Below are positions 26,317-35,239 of a stretch of 48,840 bases of DNA, one piece after another. How positions within the stretch are numbered: the first letter of the stretch is position 1; every line of letters begins with the position of its first letter. The notes beneath the pieces were generated by a model. The model worked only from the letters and a program-made list of their open reading frames with translations, was not told where the DNA came from and did no database searches. Origin of the DNA: Lactobacillus kefiranofaciens (lineage in GTDB: Bacteria > Bacillota > Bacilli > Lactobacillales > Lactobacillaceae); the NCBI RefSeq assembly GCF_900103655.1, contig NZ_FMXC01000015.1:1-48840 (forward strand), given 5' to 3'. Both the position numbers and the translations under genes were made by a program.

Positions 26317-28581
26317 ATGAAACGAATTTTTGAAATTGACCCTTGGAAGGTCATCACTCATAACTTCGATCCAAATAATAAACGGCTGCAGGAAAGCATG
26401 ACTGCAATCGGTAATGACTATATGGGTATGAGAGGCAACTTTGAAGAAGGGTACTCTGGTGATCATTTGCAAGGAACTTACCTTGCAGGTGTCTGGTTCC
26501 CAGATAAGACTCGTGTAGGCTGGTGGAAGAACGGTTATCCAAAGTACTTTGGCAAGACCCCAAACGCACCAAGTTTTATCGGTATCGGCATTACAATTAA
26601 TGGCGAGAAGCTAGATTTAGCCCTAGTTAAGTTTGATGATTTTGAATTAGCATTAGACATGCACCAAGGACTTCTTTCAAGAAGCTTCATTTATGAAGGA
26701 AAAGATGTCAAAGTTAAATTTGAATTTGAACGCTTCCTTTATATCATTCAAAAAGAAGCTGCTTTAATCAAGGTTAAGGCAACTGTACTTGAAGGACATG
26801 CCAAGATTGATTTTTATTCCTCGTTAGATGGCACCGTTGTTAATGAAGACAGCAATTACGACGAACGCTTCTGGTTGCCACTTGGTGAAGACAAGGATGC
26901 AAGAACCATTCAAGTCCAAACTAAGGAAAATCCATATGACGTTCCTCAATTTACTGTTTTGCTTAAACAAGGCTTACGTCATAACGGTGAAACGGTAGAA
27001 GGCGATGTTTCTACTGAAGAGGCTAAATTAAGCGAAAAGCTTTCAATTGACTTAAATGAAGGCGAAAGCTATGAACTTGAAAAAGACGTCATTGTAGTAA
27101 CTAGCCGCGACGTTAAGGATGAAGATCAAGCTGGAGTTGCAGCGGACTTAATGAAGAAGCTGCAATCAAAGAGCTTTGCAGATAACTTAGCTGACCATAC
27201 AGCAGCTTGGAAGAAGCGCTGGGATAAGTCAGATGTTGAGATTTCCGGTGATGATGCCGCTCAACAAGGTATTCGCTTTAACATTTGTCAATTGTTCATG
27301 ACTTACTACGGTGAAGATGAACGATTAAACGTCGGTCCTAAAGGCTTTACTGGAGAAAAATACGGTGGTGCTACTTATTGGGATACCGAAGCTTACATTG
27401 TTCCAATGTACTTATGTGTAACTGATCCAAGCGTTCCAAGAGCTTTGCTGCAATATCGGCACGATCAATTGCCAGGTGCTTACCATAATGCTAAAGAGCA
27501 AGGTCTTCCAGGAGCTTTGTTCCCAATGGTTACCTTTAACGGAATTGAATGCCACAACGAATGGGAAATTACCTTCGAAGAAATTCACAGAAATGCAGAT
27601 ATTCCTCATGCAATTGCTATGTACACTGATTACACCGGTGATGATAGCTACGTTAAGAATGAAGGTATGGACGTTTTAGTTGGCACCGCAAGATTCTGGG
27701 CAGCTAGAGTTCACTGGTCTAAGTGGCGTAACAAGTACGTCATGCACGGCGTAACGGGTCCTAACGAATATGAAAATAACGTTAACAACAACTGGTTCAC
27801 CAATACAATGGCAAGATGGCTTCTGCAATATACTTTGAAGCGCTTGCCACTGGCAACTAAGGAAGCTCAAGCAAGAGTTCACGTTACTGAAGAAGAAAAA
27901 GCTAAATGGCAAGACATCGTTGATAAGATGTACTTACCAGAAGATAAAGAACGCGGCATCTTCTTACAGCAAGATGACTTTCTTGATAAAGACATCCGTC
28001 CGGTTAGCGAAATTGAAGATCAACGTCCAATTAATCAGCACTGGTCATGGGATAAGATCTTGCGCTCACCATTCATCAAGCAAGCCGATGTTTTGCAAGG
28101 CATTTACTTCTTGAATGATCAATACACTAAGGAACAAAAAGAAAAGAACTTCGACTTCTACGAACCATTGACAGTTCATGAAAGTTCACTTTCACCATGT
28201 ATCCACTCGATCTTGGCTGCTGAGTTAGGCAAGCAAAAGAAGGCTGTTGAGCTTTATGAAAGAACGGCTCGACTTGATCTTGATAACTACAACAATGATA
28301 CGGTTGACGGCTTGCACATCACTTCAATGAGCGGTTCATGGCTGGCAATTGTTCAAGGTTTCGCAGGGATGCGTTATGACCATAATCAATTGAAGTTCAA
28401 TCCATTCGTGCCAGATGCTTGGGATCATTACAGCTTCAAGATTAACTACCGTGGTCGTTTAATTGAAGTTTATGTAGATCACCAAGACACTAAGATCACC
28501 TTGCTTAAGGGTGATGATTTAGATGTCTTAGTTAAAGACAAGAAACTTACTCTTAAAGAAGGTGAAACGCAAAATGCTTAA
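26317..28581 (+). CDS. malP: Maltose phosphorylase (GH65)
   Basis: Phosphorolyses maltose to glucose and beta-D-glucose-1-phosphate in the cytoplasm, saving one ATP per maltose. 754 residues, full length. The barrel motifs TYWDTEAYIVPMYL and HGVTGPNEYENNVNNNWFTN are present, the latter with the catalytic Glu. The identity as maltose rather than kojibiose or trehalose phosphorylase is supported by the adjacent beta-phosphoglucomutase and maltose transporter. First gene of the operon malP-pgmB-msmK-malE-malF-malG. Confidence 0.93.
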   Translation: MKRIFEIDPWKVITHNFDPNNKRLQESMTAIGNDYMGMRGNFEEGYSGDHLQGTYLAGVWFPDKTRVGWWKNGYPKYFGKTPNAPSFIGIGITINGEKLDLALVKFDDFELALDMHQGLLSRSFIYEGKDVKVKFEFERFLYIIQKEAALIKVKATVLEGHAKIDFYSSLDGTVVNEDSNYDERFWLPLGEDKDARTIQVQTKENPYDVPQFTVLLKQGLRHNGETVEGDVSTEEAKLSEKLSIDLNEGESYELEKDVIVVTSRDVKDEDQAGVAADLMKKLQSKSFADNLADHTAAWKKRWDKSDVEISGDDAAQQGIRFNICQLFMTYYGEDERLNVGPKGFTGEKYGGATYWDTEAYIVPMYLCVTDPSVPRALLQYRHDQLPGAYHNAKEQGLPGALFPMVTFNGIECHNEWEITFEEIHRNADIPHAIAMYTDYTGDDSYVKNEGMDVLVGTARFWAARVHWSKWRNKYVMHGVTGPNEYENNVNNNWFTNTMARWLLQYTLKRLPLATKEAQARVHVTEEEKAKWQDIVDKMYLPEDKERGIFLQQDDFLDKDIRPVSEIEDQRPINQHWSWDKILRSPFIKQADVLQGIYFLNDQYTKEQKEKNFDFYEPLTVHESSLSPCIHSILAAELGKQKKAVELYERTARLDLDNYNNDTVDGLHITSMSGSWLAIVQGFAGMRYDHNQLKFNPFVPDAWDHYSFKINYRGRLIEVYVDHQDTKITLLKGDDLDVLVKDKKLTLKEGETQNA

Positions 28582-29236
28582 AGGATTATTATTCGATTTA
28601 GATGGTGTTTTAACCAATTCGGCTAAGTTTCACCTGACTGCTTGGAATAATTTAGCTAAAGAATTGGGCATCACTTTAACTGACGCTCAACTTGATAGCT
28701 TACGTGGGATTTCAAGAATGGATTCACTGGAATTAATCTTGAAGTACGGTGGCCAAGAAGATAAATATTCTGAAGCAGAAAAAGAAAAGTTTGCGGCGGA
28801 AAAGAACGCTAAGTTCGTTGAACAAGTTGAAACGATGACGCCTAAGGATATTTTGCCAGGCATTCCAGAACTTTTAGCAGATGCTAAAAAGCAAAACTTA
28901 AAGATGGTGATTGCTTCAGCTTCCAAGAATGCCCCTAAGATTTTAACTAGATTAGGCATTATGGATGAGTTCGATGGCATTGTTGATCCTGCAACTTTGC
29001 ATCGCGGCAAGCCGGATCCTGAGATTTATGAAAAGGCGCAAGAAATTGCCGGGCTTAAAGCTGATGAAGTAATCAGTTTTGAAGATGCCAAGGCTGGGGT
29101 CGAGTCAATCAAGGCTGCTGGTCAATTTGCAGTTGGCATTGGTGATAAGGATCTTTTGCATGAAGCAGACTATATCGTTCCAACTACAGCGGATTTGAAG
29201 CTGAGTGAGATTGAAAAAGTTTTTGAAGAAAAATAA
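28574..29236 (+). CDS. pgmB: Beta-phosphoglucomutase
   Basis: Converts beta-glucose-1-phosphate from MalP into glucose-6-phosphate. 220 residues from ATG at 28574, which overlaps the malP stop by 8 bases and has AAGGTGA before it; an in-frame GTG at 28562 is less likely. HAD superfamily: LFDLDGVLTNSAKFH holds the nucleophile Asp and the acid/base Asp. The cap domain follows, then IASASKNAPKIL, the Lys motif in PDPEIYEKA, and FEDAKAGVESIKAAG with the Mg-binding acidic pair. Confidence 0.92.
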   Translation: MLKGLLFDLDGVLTNSAKFHLTAWNNLAKELGITLTDAQLDSLRGISRMDSLELILKYGGQEDKYSEAEKEKFAAEKNAKFVEQVETMTPKDILPGIPELLADAKKQNLKMVIASASKNAPKILTRLGIMDEFDGIVDPATLHRGKPDPEIYEKAQEIAGLKADEVISFEDAKAGVESIKAAGQFAVGIGDKDLLHEADYIVPTTADLKLSEIEKVFEEK

Positions 29237-29258
29237 AAGTTAGAGAGTAGGGGAAACA

Positions 29259-30365
29259 ATGGTTGAGGTTGATTTAAACCATATTTACAAGAAATACGCA
29301 GGCAACGATAAGTATTCTGTAAATGATTTTGATTTACACATTAAGGACAAGGAATTTATCGTATTCGTTGGTCCATCAGGTTGTGGTAAGTCAACGACTT
29401 TGAGAATGGTGGCTGGTCTAGAGGATATCAGCAAGGGTACTTTGGAAATCGATCATAAGGTTATGAACGATGTTGCGCCAAAGGATAGACACATTGCGAT
29501 GGTTTTCCAGAACTACGCTTTGTATCCACACATGACGATCTATGACAACGTGGCTTTCGGCTTGAAGCTTCGCCATACGCCTAAGGACGTAATTGACGGC
29601 AAGGTTAAGAAGGCTGCTAAGATGTTAGGCCTAGAAGAGTACTTGGATAAAAAGCCAGGTGCTTTGTCCGGTGGTCAGCGTCAGCGTGTTGCCTTAGGAC
29701 GTGCGATTGTACGTGAGGCACCTATCTTCTTAATGGACGAACCTTTGTCAAACCTTGATGCTAAGCTGCGTGTAACAATGCGTACCGAAATTGCTAAATT
29801 GCACCAGGACTTGGGTACCACTACTATTTATGTTACCCACGACCAGACTGAAGCAATGACTTTGGCTGACAGAGTTGTCGTTATGTCTGTTGGCCGAGTA
29901 GAGCAAATCGGTTCGCCACTTGAGGTCTACAACAAGCCAGTGAACATGTTCGTTGCCGGATTCATTGGTTCCCCTCAAATGAACTTCTTCAATGTTCATT
30001 ATAAGGACGGACGAATTTCAGACGGCAAGGGTCTGAATATCGGTATCCCTGAAGGCAAGGCTAAGATGCTTGACGAAAAGGGCTACAACGATAAGGATTT
30101 AGTCTTCGGTATTCGTCCAGAAGATATTCACTCAGAAGAAGCATTTATGGAAACTTGGCCAGATTCAGTCATTGAATCTAAGGTTGTTGTTTCAGAGCTT
30201 CTGGGTGCAACCATTCAGCTTCACCAAGAAGTTGATGGTACTGAATTTACTGCAATCGTAAATTCACGTGATTATCATAAGCCTGGTGACAAGGTCAAGA
30301 TGGGCTTCGATGTTAACAAGGCTCACTTCTTTGACAAAGACAGCACCAAGACGATCGTTAACTAA
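29259..30365 (+). CDS. msmK: ABC transporter ATPase for maltodextrin and related sugars
   Basis: 368 residues, CUT1-type sugar importer ATPase. Walker A is [10 protein letters not shown]-loop [10 protein letters not shown], signature [14 protein letters not shown], Walker [17 protein letters not shown] and H-loop VTHDQ. The C-terminal regulatory MalK/TOBE domain is present. It energises MalF-MalG at the inner face of the membrane. In lactobacilli such ATPases can serve several sugar importers, hence msmK rather than malK. ATG at 29259 follows AGGGGAA. Confidence 0.9.
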   Translation: MVEVDLNHIYKKYAGNDKYSVNDFDLHIKDKEFIVFVGPSGCGKSTTLRMVAGLEDISKGTLEIDHKVMNDVAPKDRHIAMVFQNYALYPHMTIYDNVAFGLKLRHTPKDVIDGKVKKAAKMLGLEEYLDKKPGALSGGQRQRVALGRAIVREAPIFLMDEPLSNLDAKLRVTMRTEIAKLHQDLGTTTIYVTHDQTEAMTLADRVVVMSVGRVEQIGSPLEVYNKPVNMFVAGFIGSPQMNFFNVHYKDGRISDGKGLNIGIPEGKAKMLDEKGYNDKDLVFGIRPEDIHSEEAFMETWPDSVIESKVVVSELLGATIQLHQEVDGTEFTAIVNSRDYHKPGDKVKMGFDVNKAHFFDKDSTKTIVN

Positions 30366-30449
30366 TTTTATTAAAGCTTACAACCATATGTAGCAAAGGC
30401 TACTGTTGTTAAGAATTGTTTATTGTTTTGATTTTTAGGAGGAAAAGTC

Positions 30450-31676
30450 ATGAAGATTTGGAAGAAAATGGCTTTAGGTAGTGCTGCAGTACTCGCAGCT
30501 ATGTCATTAGCAGCTTGTTCAAACGGTTCAAGCAACTCATCAAGTAGTAGTAATAGCTCAAGCAAGAAAGCTAACTTAACTCTTTGGGTTGATACTGAGC
30601 AAGTTCCTTACTACAAGCAAATTGCTAAGGACTTTACTAAGAAGAACAAGAATATCAAGGTTCGTGTTGTTCAAAGTCCTAACGGTTCAGCTAACGCTAA
30701 GACTGATGTTGGTAAGGACCCATCAAAGGCTGCCGATGTATTTGAAGTTCCTAACGACCAATTAGGTCAAATGGCTGAAGCTGGTTACATTAACCCACTT
30801 TCACCAGAAGCAACTAAGGATATTAAGGCTAACTACATTAAGGTTGCTTCAGAAGGTGTAACTTGGAAGAACAAGATTTACGCATTCCCATACGCACAAC
30901 AAGCACAAACCATTTACTACAACAAGTCTAAGTTGTCCGCAAATGATGTTAAGGACTGGAAGACTTTAACTTCTAAGGGTGTTGTAGCTACTGACTTTAC
31001 TAACGCATACGTAATGTGGCCAGTAATGTTCTCAGCAGGTATAAAGCTTTATGGTGCTAGCGGTGAAGACCTTAAGGGTTCAACCTTCGATTCACAAAAC
31101 GGTGTTAATGCTTTGAAGTGGTACGCAGCTCAAAAGAAGAACAAGGGCGTAATGCAAACTTCAAACGCTTTGAACCAATTGAAGAAGGGTAACGCACAAG
31201 CTATCCTTGATGGTCCATGGAACGCTGCTAACATTAAGAAGATCTTGGGCAAGAACTTCGGTGTTGCTAAGTATCCTAAGATTGAAGTTGGCGGCAAGAC
31301 TGTTCAAATGCAAGCATTCCTTGGTATCGAAGGTTTCGCAGTTAACTCACACACCAAGAACGCTAAGGCTGCTTCAGATTTAGCTGCTTACATTACTAAC
31401 AAGAAGGCACAATTAATCGCTCACAAGGAAGCTGGTCAAATCCCAGTACTTAAGACTGCTGTAAACTCAAGCGCTGTTAAGAATGACCCAGTGGCTGAAG
31501 CTATAATTGAAATGGCTAAACCAGGTAACTCAGTATTACAACCTAAGCTTCCACAAATGGCAACATTCTGGAACGAATCAGCTCCACTTATCAGTGGTAC
31601 TTACGACGGCAAGATTAAGCCTTCACAATACAAGGCAAAGCTTGCTAAGTTGCAAAAAGATATTTCTAAGAAATAA
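30450..31676 (+). CDS. malE: Maltose/maltodextrin-binding lipoprotein
   Basis: 408 residues. The signal peptide ends in the lipobox LAAC with Cys23, so it is anchored to the outer face of the membrane. A Ser/Asn/Gly-rich linker follows (SNSSSSSNSSSKK), then a family 1 solute-binding protein, starting LTLWVDTEQVPYYKQIAKDF. It delivers maltodextrins to MalF-MalG. The ribosome binding site AGGAGG is the best of the operon. Codon use is strongly biased toward preferred codons, as for a highly expressed gene. Confidence 0.93.
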   Translation: MKIWKKMALGSAAVLAAMSLAACSNGSSNSSSSSNSSSKKANLTLWVDTEQVPYYKQIAKDFTKKNKNIKVRVVQSPNGSANAKTDVGKDPSKAADVFEVPNDQLGQMAEAGYINPLSPEATKDIKANYIKVASEGVTWKNKIYAFPYAQQAQTIYYNKSKLSANDVKDWKTLTSKGVVATDFTNAYVMWPVMFSAGIKLYGASGEDLKGSTFDSQNGVNALKWYAAQKKNKGVMQTSNALNQLKKGNAQAILDGPWNAANIKKILGKNFGVAKYPKIEVGGKTVQMQAFLGIEGFAVNSHTKNAKAASDLAAYITNKKAQLIAHKEAGQIPVLKTAVNSSAVKNDPVAEAIIEMAKPGNSVLQPKLPQMATFWNESAPLISGTYDGKIKPSQYKAKLAKLQKDISKK

Positions 31677-31705
31677 TTAAAATAATATTTCTTAAAGCAT
31701 AAGCA

Positions 31706-31733
31706 AAGGTTGGCTAATAACCCCAACCTTTTT
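31706..31733 (+). terminator. Attenuating hairpin between malE and malF
   Basis: AAGGTTGG at 31706-31713 pairs with CCAACCTT at 31723-31730, followed by TTT only. The short T run suggests partial termination, which would make more binding protein than permease, as in many binding-protein operons. Confidence 0.6.
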
Positions 31734-31753
31734 GCCTAAGAAGGGGAGAAGTT

Positions 31754-33112
31754 ATGTTTCTAAAGAAAAAACATGTAGCTCCTAAAGCAAAATATAGCGA
31801 AGTATGGTCCAAAGGCGATATTGCTACTAAGTTATCATTCTTGATTATGGGTAGTAACGCCTTGGCCAATAAGCAATGGGTAAAAGGGTTAGCACTTTTA
31901 CTCTCGGAAGTTGTTTTCCTTGTTTGGTTCATCTTCAGCGGTATTTCAACTTTAGGCGTATTAGCTACACTAGGTTCTATTAAAAGCAAAAAAGTTGTCT
32001 ATGATGCTGCACAAGGCGTTTATATCACCAAGCAGCCTTCAAACTCTGTTTTGATTCTGCTGTTTGGGGTACTGGCAATTATCTTATGTATTGCAATGAT
32101 TTATCTTTACATTGTTAACTTAAGATCAACCAGACACAACTACATCTTAAAGCGTGACGGTGAACACATTCCAACCAATATGGAAGAAATCAAGAGCTTG
32201 TTTGATACGCGTTTGCACGCAACCTTGATGGTTATCCCATTACTTGGAATCTTGTTCTTCACGATTTTGCCAACGGTCTTCATGATCTCAATGGCATTTA
32301 CCAACTATGATCGTCAACACCCGATCGCATTCTCTTGGACTGGCTTTAAAGCCTTCGGGAATGTTTTAAGTGGTGACTTAGCTGGTACTTTCTTCCCAGT
32401 CTTAGGCTGGACCTTGATCTGGGCTGTAGCTGCGACTGCAACTACATTCTTCTTCGGTGTCCTGCTTGCAATGCTGATTGAATCAAAAGGCATCAAACAT
32501 AAGGCATTTTGGAGAACGGTCTTCGTAATTGTTTGGGCTGTCCCACAATTCGTATCACTGTTGATGATGGCTCAATTCTTAGACTATCAGGGTGCCTTGA
32601 ACAACATCTTGATGAATCTGCACTGGATCAGTTCGCCAATTCACTTTATTGACAACCAAGCTTCCCCATTAGTTGCCAGAATTACCGTTATTATCGTTAA
32701 CATGTGGATCGGTATTCCAGTCTCCATGTTGGTTTCAACCGCGATTATTCAAAACTTGCCGCAAGATCAAATTGAAGCTGCCAAAATTGACGGTGCTAAT
32801 GCAGCACAAATCTTCCGTTCAATTACTTTCCCACAAATCCTATTTGTAATGGCTCCTTCATTGATCCAACAATTCATTGGTAACATTAATAACTTCAACG
32901 TTATCTTCTTGCTGACCGGTGGGGCACCAATGAACAGTAATTATAACGGCGCCGGGTCGACTGACTTGCTGGTAACGTGGCTATATAACTTGACCTTCGG
33001 GCAAGAGCAACGTTATAACGCATCAGCTGTTCTAGGTATCTTAATCTTTATTATTAGTGCGGTTGTTTCGCTGATTGCGTACAGACACACCAATGCTTTC
33101 AAGGAGGGCTAA
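31754..33112 (+). CDS. malF: Maltose/maltodextrin permease MalF
   Basis: 452 residues. The binding-protein-dependent permease part is in the C-terminal two thirds, with the EAA loop EAAKIDGANAAQIFRSITFP that docks on the ATPase. The N-terminal ~150 residues are an extension with about two extra spans (NKQWVKGLALLLSEVVFL and the stretch near residue 98). Similar extensions are known in MalF proteins of other Firmicutes. ATG at 31754 with AAGGGGAGAAG upstream; malG follows after 3 bases. Confidence 0.92.
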   Translation: MFLKKKHVAPKAKYSEVWSKGDIATKLSFLIMGSNALANKQWVKGLALLLSEVVFLVWFIFSGISTLGVLATLGSIKSKKVVYDAAQGVYITKQPSNSVLILLFGVLAIILCIAMIYLYIVNLRSTRHNYILKRDGEHIPTNMEEIKSLFDTRLHATLMVIPLLGILFFTILPTVFMISMAFTNYDRQHPIAFSWTGFKAFGNVLSGDLAGTFFPVLGWTLIWAVAATATTFFFGVLLAMLIESKGIKHKAFWRTVFVIVWAVPQFVSLLMMAQFLDYQGALNNILMNLHWISSPIHFIDNQASPLVARITVIIVNMWIGIPVSMLVSTAIIQNLPQDQIEAAKIDGANAAQIFRSITFPQILFVMAPSLIQQFIGNINNFNVIFLLTGGAPMNSNYNGAGSTDLLVTWLYNLTFGQEQRYNASAVLGILIFIISAVVSLIAYRHTNAFKEG

Positions 33113-33115
33113 CAC

Positions 33116-33973
33116 ATGAAGTCTTATTCAAATCAAAGACGGCTCTCATTAATCTTTCGGTATATCCTGCTAATTCTATTAGCAATTCTCTGGATACTGC
33201 CAATTGTGTGGATCGTCTTAGCAAGTTTTTCATACAATGATACGGGGTTTGTTTCGACCTTCTGGCCAGAACAATTCACGTTGCAAAACTATATTGGGAT
33301 TTTCACTAATCCACAATACCCATTTGGCAACTGGATCATTAATACTTTAATTGTCTCAATCGCTTCAATGATTGTTTCAACTTTCTTAACTATTTCAGTT
33401 GCGTATGTTTTGTCACGACTCCGCTTCGCATTTAGAAAACCATTCTTGCAAATTGCTTTGGTCTTAGGGATGTTCCCAGGCTTCATGTCAATGATTGCTT
33501 TGTACTACATCTTAAAGGGACTTAATATGTTAAACCTCTTTGGGTTGTTCCTAGTTTATGTAGGTGGTGCCGGCTTAGGCTTCTACGTTGCTAAAGGTTT
33601 CTTTGATACGATTCCTAGATCAATCGACGAAGCTGCTGAAATCGACGGTGCTACTAAGTGGCAAGTATTCTTACACATTGGTTTGCCACTTTCAAAGCCA
33701 ATGATCGTTTACACTGCTTTGACTGCATTCATTGCTCCATGGACAGACTTCATTTTCTCAGGTATTATTCTTTCAACCTCAGGAAACGCCAAGACCTACA
33801 CGGTTGCCTATGGACTATACAACATGGTTCACACGGCTAAGGGTAACGCGACTGCATACTTCGCACAATTCGTTGCAGGGTGTGTAATCATCGCGATTCC
33901 TATTACGATCTTGTTCGTCTTCATGCAGAAGTTCTACGTTAACGGAATTACTGCTGGTGCTGACAAGGGTTAA
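33116..33973 (+). CDS. malG: Maltose/maltodextrin permease MalG
   Basis: 285 residues with six predicted spans and the EAA motif DEAAEIDGATKWQVFLHIGLP. Forms the translocation channel with MalF. ATG at 33116 follows AGGAGGGC in the end of malF, so the two are coupled. Last gene of the operon, with a terminator at 33993. Confidence 0.93.
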   Translation: MKSYSNQRRLSLIFRYILLILLAILWILPIVWIVLASFSYNDTGFVSTFWPEQFTLQNYIGIFTNPQYPFGNWIINTLIVSIASMIVSTFLTISVAYVLSRLRFAFRKPFLQIALVLGMFPGFMSMIALYYILKGLNMLNLFGLFLVYVGGAGLGFYVAKGFFDTIPRSIDEAAEIDGATKWQVFLHIGLPLSKPMIVYTALTAFIAPWTDFIFSGIILSTSGNAKTYTVAYGLYNMVHTAKGNATAYFAQFVAGCVIIAIPITILFVFMQKFYVNGITAGADKG

Positions 33974-33992
33974 TCAAAAATTTGCTTATGCT

Positions 33993-34026
33993 AAAAACGC
34001 TCTATCTGTTTGGATAGGGCGTTTTT
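33993..34026 (+). terminator. mal operon terminator
   Basis: AAAAACGCTCTATC pairs with GGATAGGGCGTTTTT, short loop, T-rich end. Confidence 0.85.
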
Positions 34027-34087
34027 GTGTGAGAAAATAATAACTCCAGCTACGCTGTCTAAAATTACCCGGCAAGTAAACGCAATG

Positions 34088-34460
34088 TCATTTTTGCATA
34101 AGATTATTATTAGATTGATTTTTTAGTGAATAATATCCTAACACTAAGCTCAATCCTAAGTAGACAATAAACGGCGTGTAAATAATCCATATTTGTGGAA
34201 ATTTAATCCATGCGATTATGGTAATTATTAATAGTTATGGTAATTATTAATAGTAGTGTAGAAATACTAAGCAGTAAATAATTTAGATTAGGAAAGAGAA
34301 GTAAAATCCCAGTAGCAAAGATACATAAAAAATAAATAATAATCGGTGAATCTTTGATGCTAAAATCGCCTTTAGGTATATTCATAAATAAAGTATATAT
34401 AGCAGCTGCTGGTAAAATGGATGAAATGACAAATAACACTATTCTGATTTTTTTGATCAT
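34088..34460 (-). pseudogene. Small membrane protein truncated by a 19-bp tandem duplication
   Basis: As it stands the frame from 34460 gives 85 residues and stops at 34203. Removing one unit of the 19-base repeat at 34216-34253 lets the frame run on through IAWIKFPQIWIIYTPFIVYL and LGLSLVLGYYSLKNQ to a stop TGA at 34088, giving 117 residues with four membrane spans. 373 minus 19 is 354, exactly 118 codons. So the duplication is the cause of truncation. No family recognised. Confidence 0.7.
34216..34253 (+). repeat. 19-bp tandem duplication
   Basis: Two exact, adjacent copies of TTATGGTAATTATTAATAG (34216-34234 and 34235-34253). It lies in the coding sequence of the small membrane protein and shifts its frame. 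Confidence 0.9.
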
Positions 34461-34555
34461 AGTTTAAAGACCTCGTGATTTTGAAAATATATAAGATGGG
34501 ATAAGCAGGTATTATTCATTCACATAATACTAAAATTGAATATTAATACAACCCA

Positions 34556-34573
34556 TTTTGCATGTGTGCAAAA
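34556..34573. promoter_or_regulatory. 18-bp dyad upstream of the macrodomain gene
   Basis: TTTTGCA-TGTG-TGCAAAA, followed by CTTTTTC. Either a regulator-binding site or a weak terminator. The gap 34461-34701 holds no gene that I can see; a GTGTTGATG...AAAATAT stretch near 34645 may hold the macrodomain promoter. Confidence 0.35.
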
Positions 34574-34701
34574 CTTTTTCTAGATTATCCCTATAAAGTA
34601 AAAATGATCACTAGAAGTTTGCCTAAAAGAATTAATAACACTCGTGTTGATGTTAAAATATACATAGCAAGAAATTATTGGATTTCTGAGGATAGTAAAG
34701 A

Positions 34702-35205
34702 ATGAAAAAAATAAAAATTATTCAAGGTGATATTACTAAAATGAAGGCCGATGCCATCGTTAATGCTGCTAATAATTCTCTACTTGGCGGTGGTGGCGTC
34801 GATGGCGCAATCCATGCGGCAGCTGGTCCGCATTTGCAAGAAGAATGTATGGCTTTGCATGGCTGTCATACTGGAGAGGCTGAAATAACTCAAGGCTACG
34901 ATTTGCCGGCTAAGCATGTAATCCATACGGTAGGTCCAGTTTATTCTGGTGCTAAGAGAGACGTTGATCTGCTTAAGTCATGCTACCGTAATTCTCTTAA
35001 TTTAGCTAAAAAAGCCAATCTGCATAGTATCATTTTCCCAGCAATTTCAACCGGAGCTTTTGGTTTTCCAGCTCAAAGGGCAGCGCAGATAGCTTATGAC
35101 ACAATTGCCGCTTGGCAAGCTGAAAATAAAGATTATCAATTAGAGATAACGCTGTGTGCCTATGACGATAAGATGTATCAACTTTATAAGAAAATCGCGG
35201 CATAA
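34702..35205 (+). CDS. Macrodomain protein, O-acetyl-ADP-ribose deacetylase-like
   Basis: 167 residues, a stand-alone macrodomain of the YmdB/MacroD type. Motifs: GDITKMKADAIVNAANN, GGGGVDGAIHAAAG and the phosphate loop ISTGAFGFP. Members remove O-acetyl or ADP-ribose groups or bind ADP-ribose. The substrate in this organism is not known. ATG at 34702 follows TGAGGATAG. It is monocistronic, with a terminator right after. Confidence 0.88.
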   Translation: MKKIKIIQGDITKMKADAIVNAANNSLLGGGGVDGAIHAAAGPHLQEECMALHGCHTGEAEITQGYDLPAKHVIHTVGPVYSGAKRDVDLLKSCYRNSLNLAKKANLHSIIFPAISTGAFGFPAQRAAQIAYDTIAAWQAENKDYQLEITLCAYDDKMYQLYKKIAA

Positions 35206-35210
35206 TAAAA

Positions 35211-35238
35211 ACTTGAGTTCTTAGCTCAAGCTTTTTTT
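35211..35238. terminator. Convergent terminator
   Basis: CTTGAG at 35212-35217 pairs with CTCAAG at 35225-35230, followed by CTTTTTTT. It lies between the macrodomain gene and the convergent MFS gene. Confidence 0.75.
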
Positions 35239-35239
35239 G

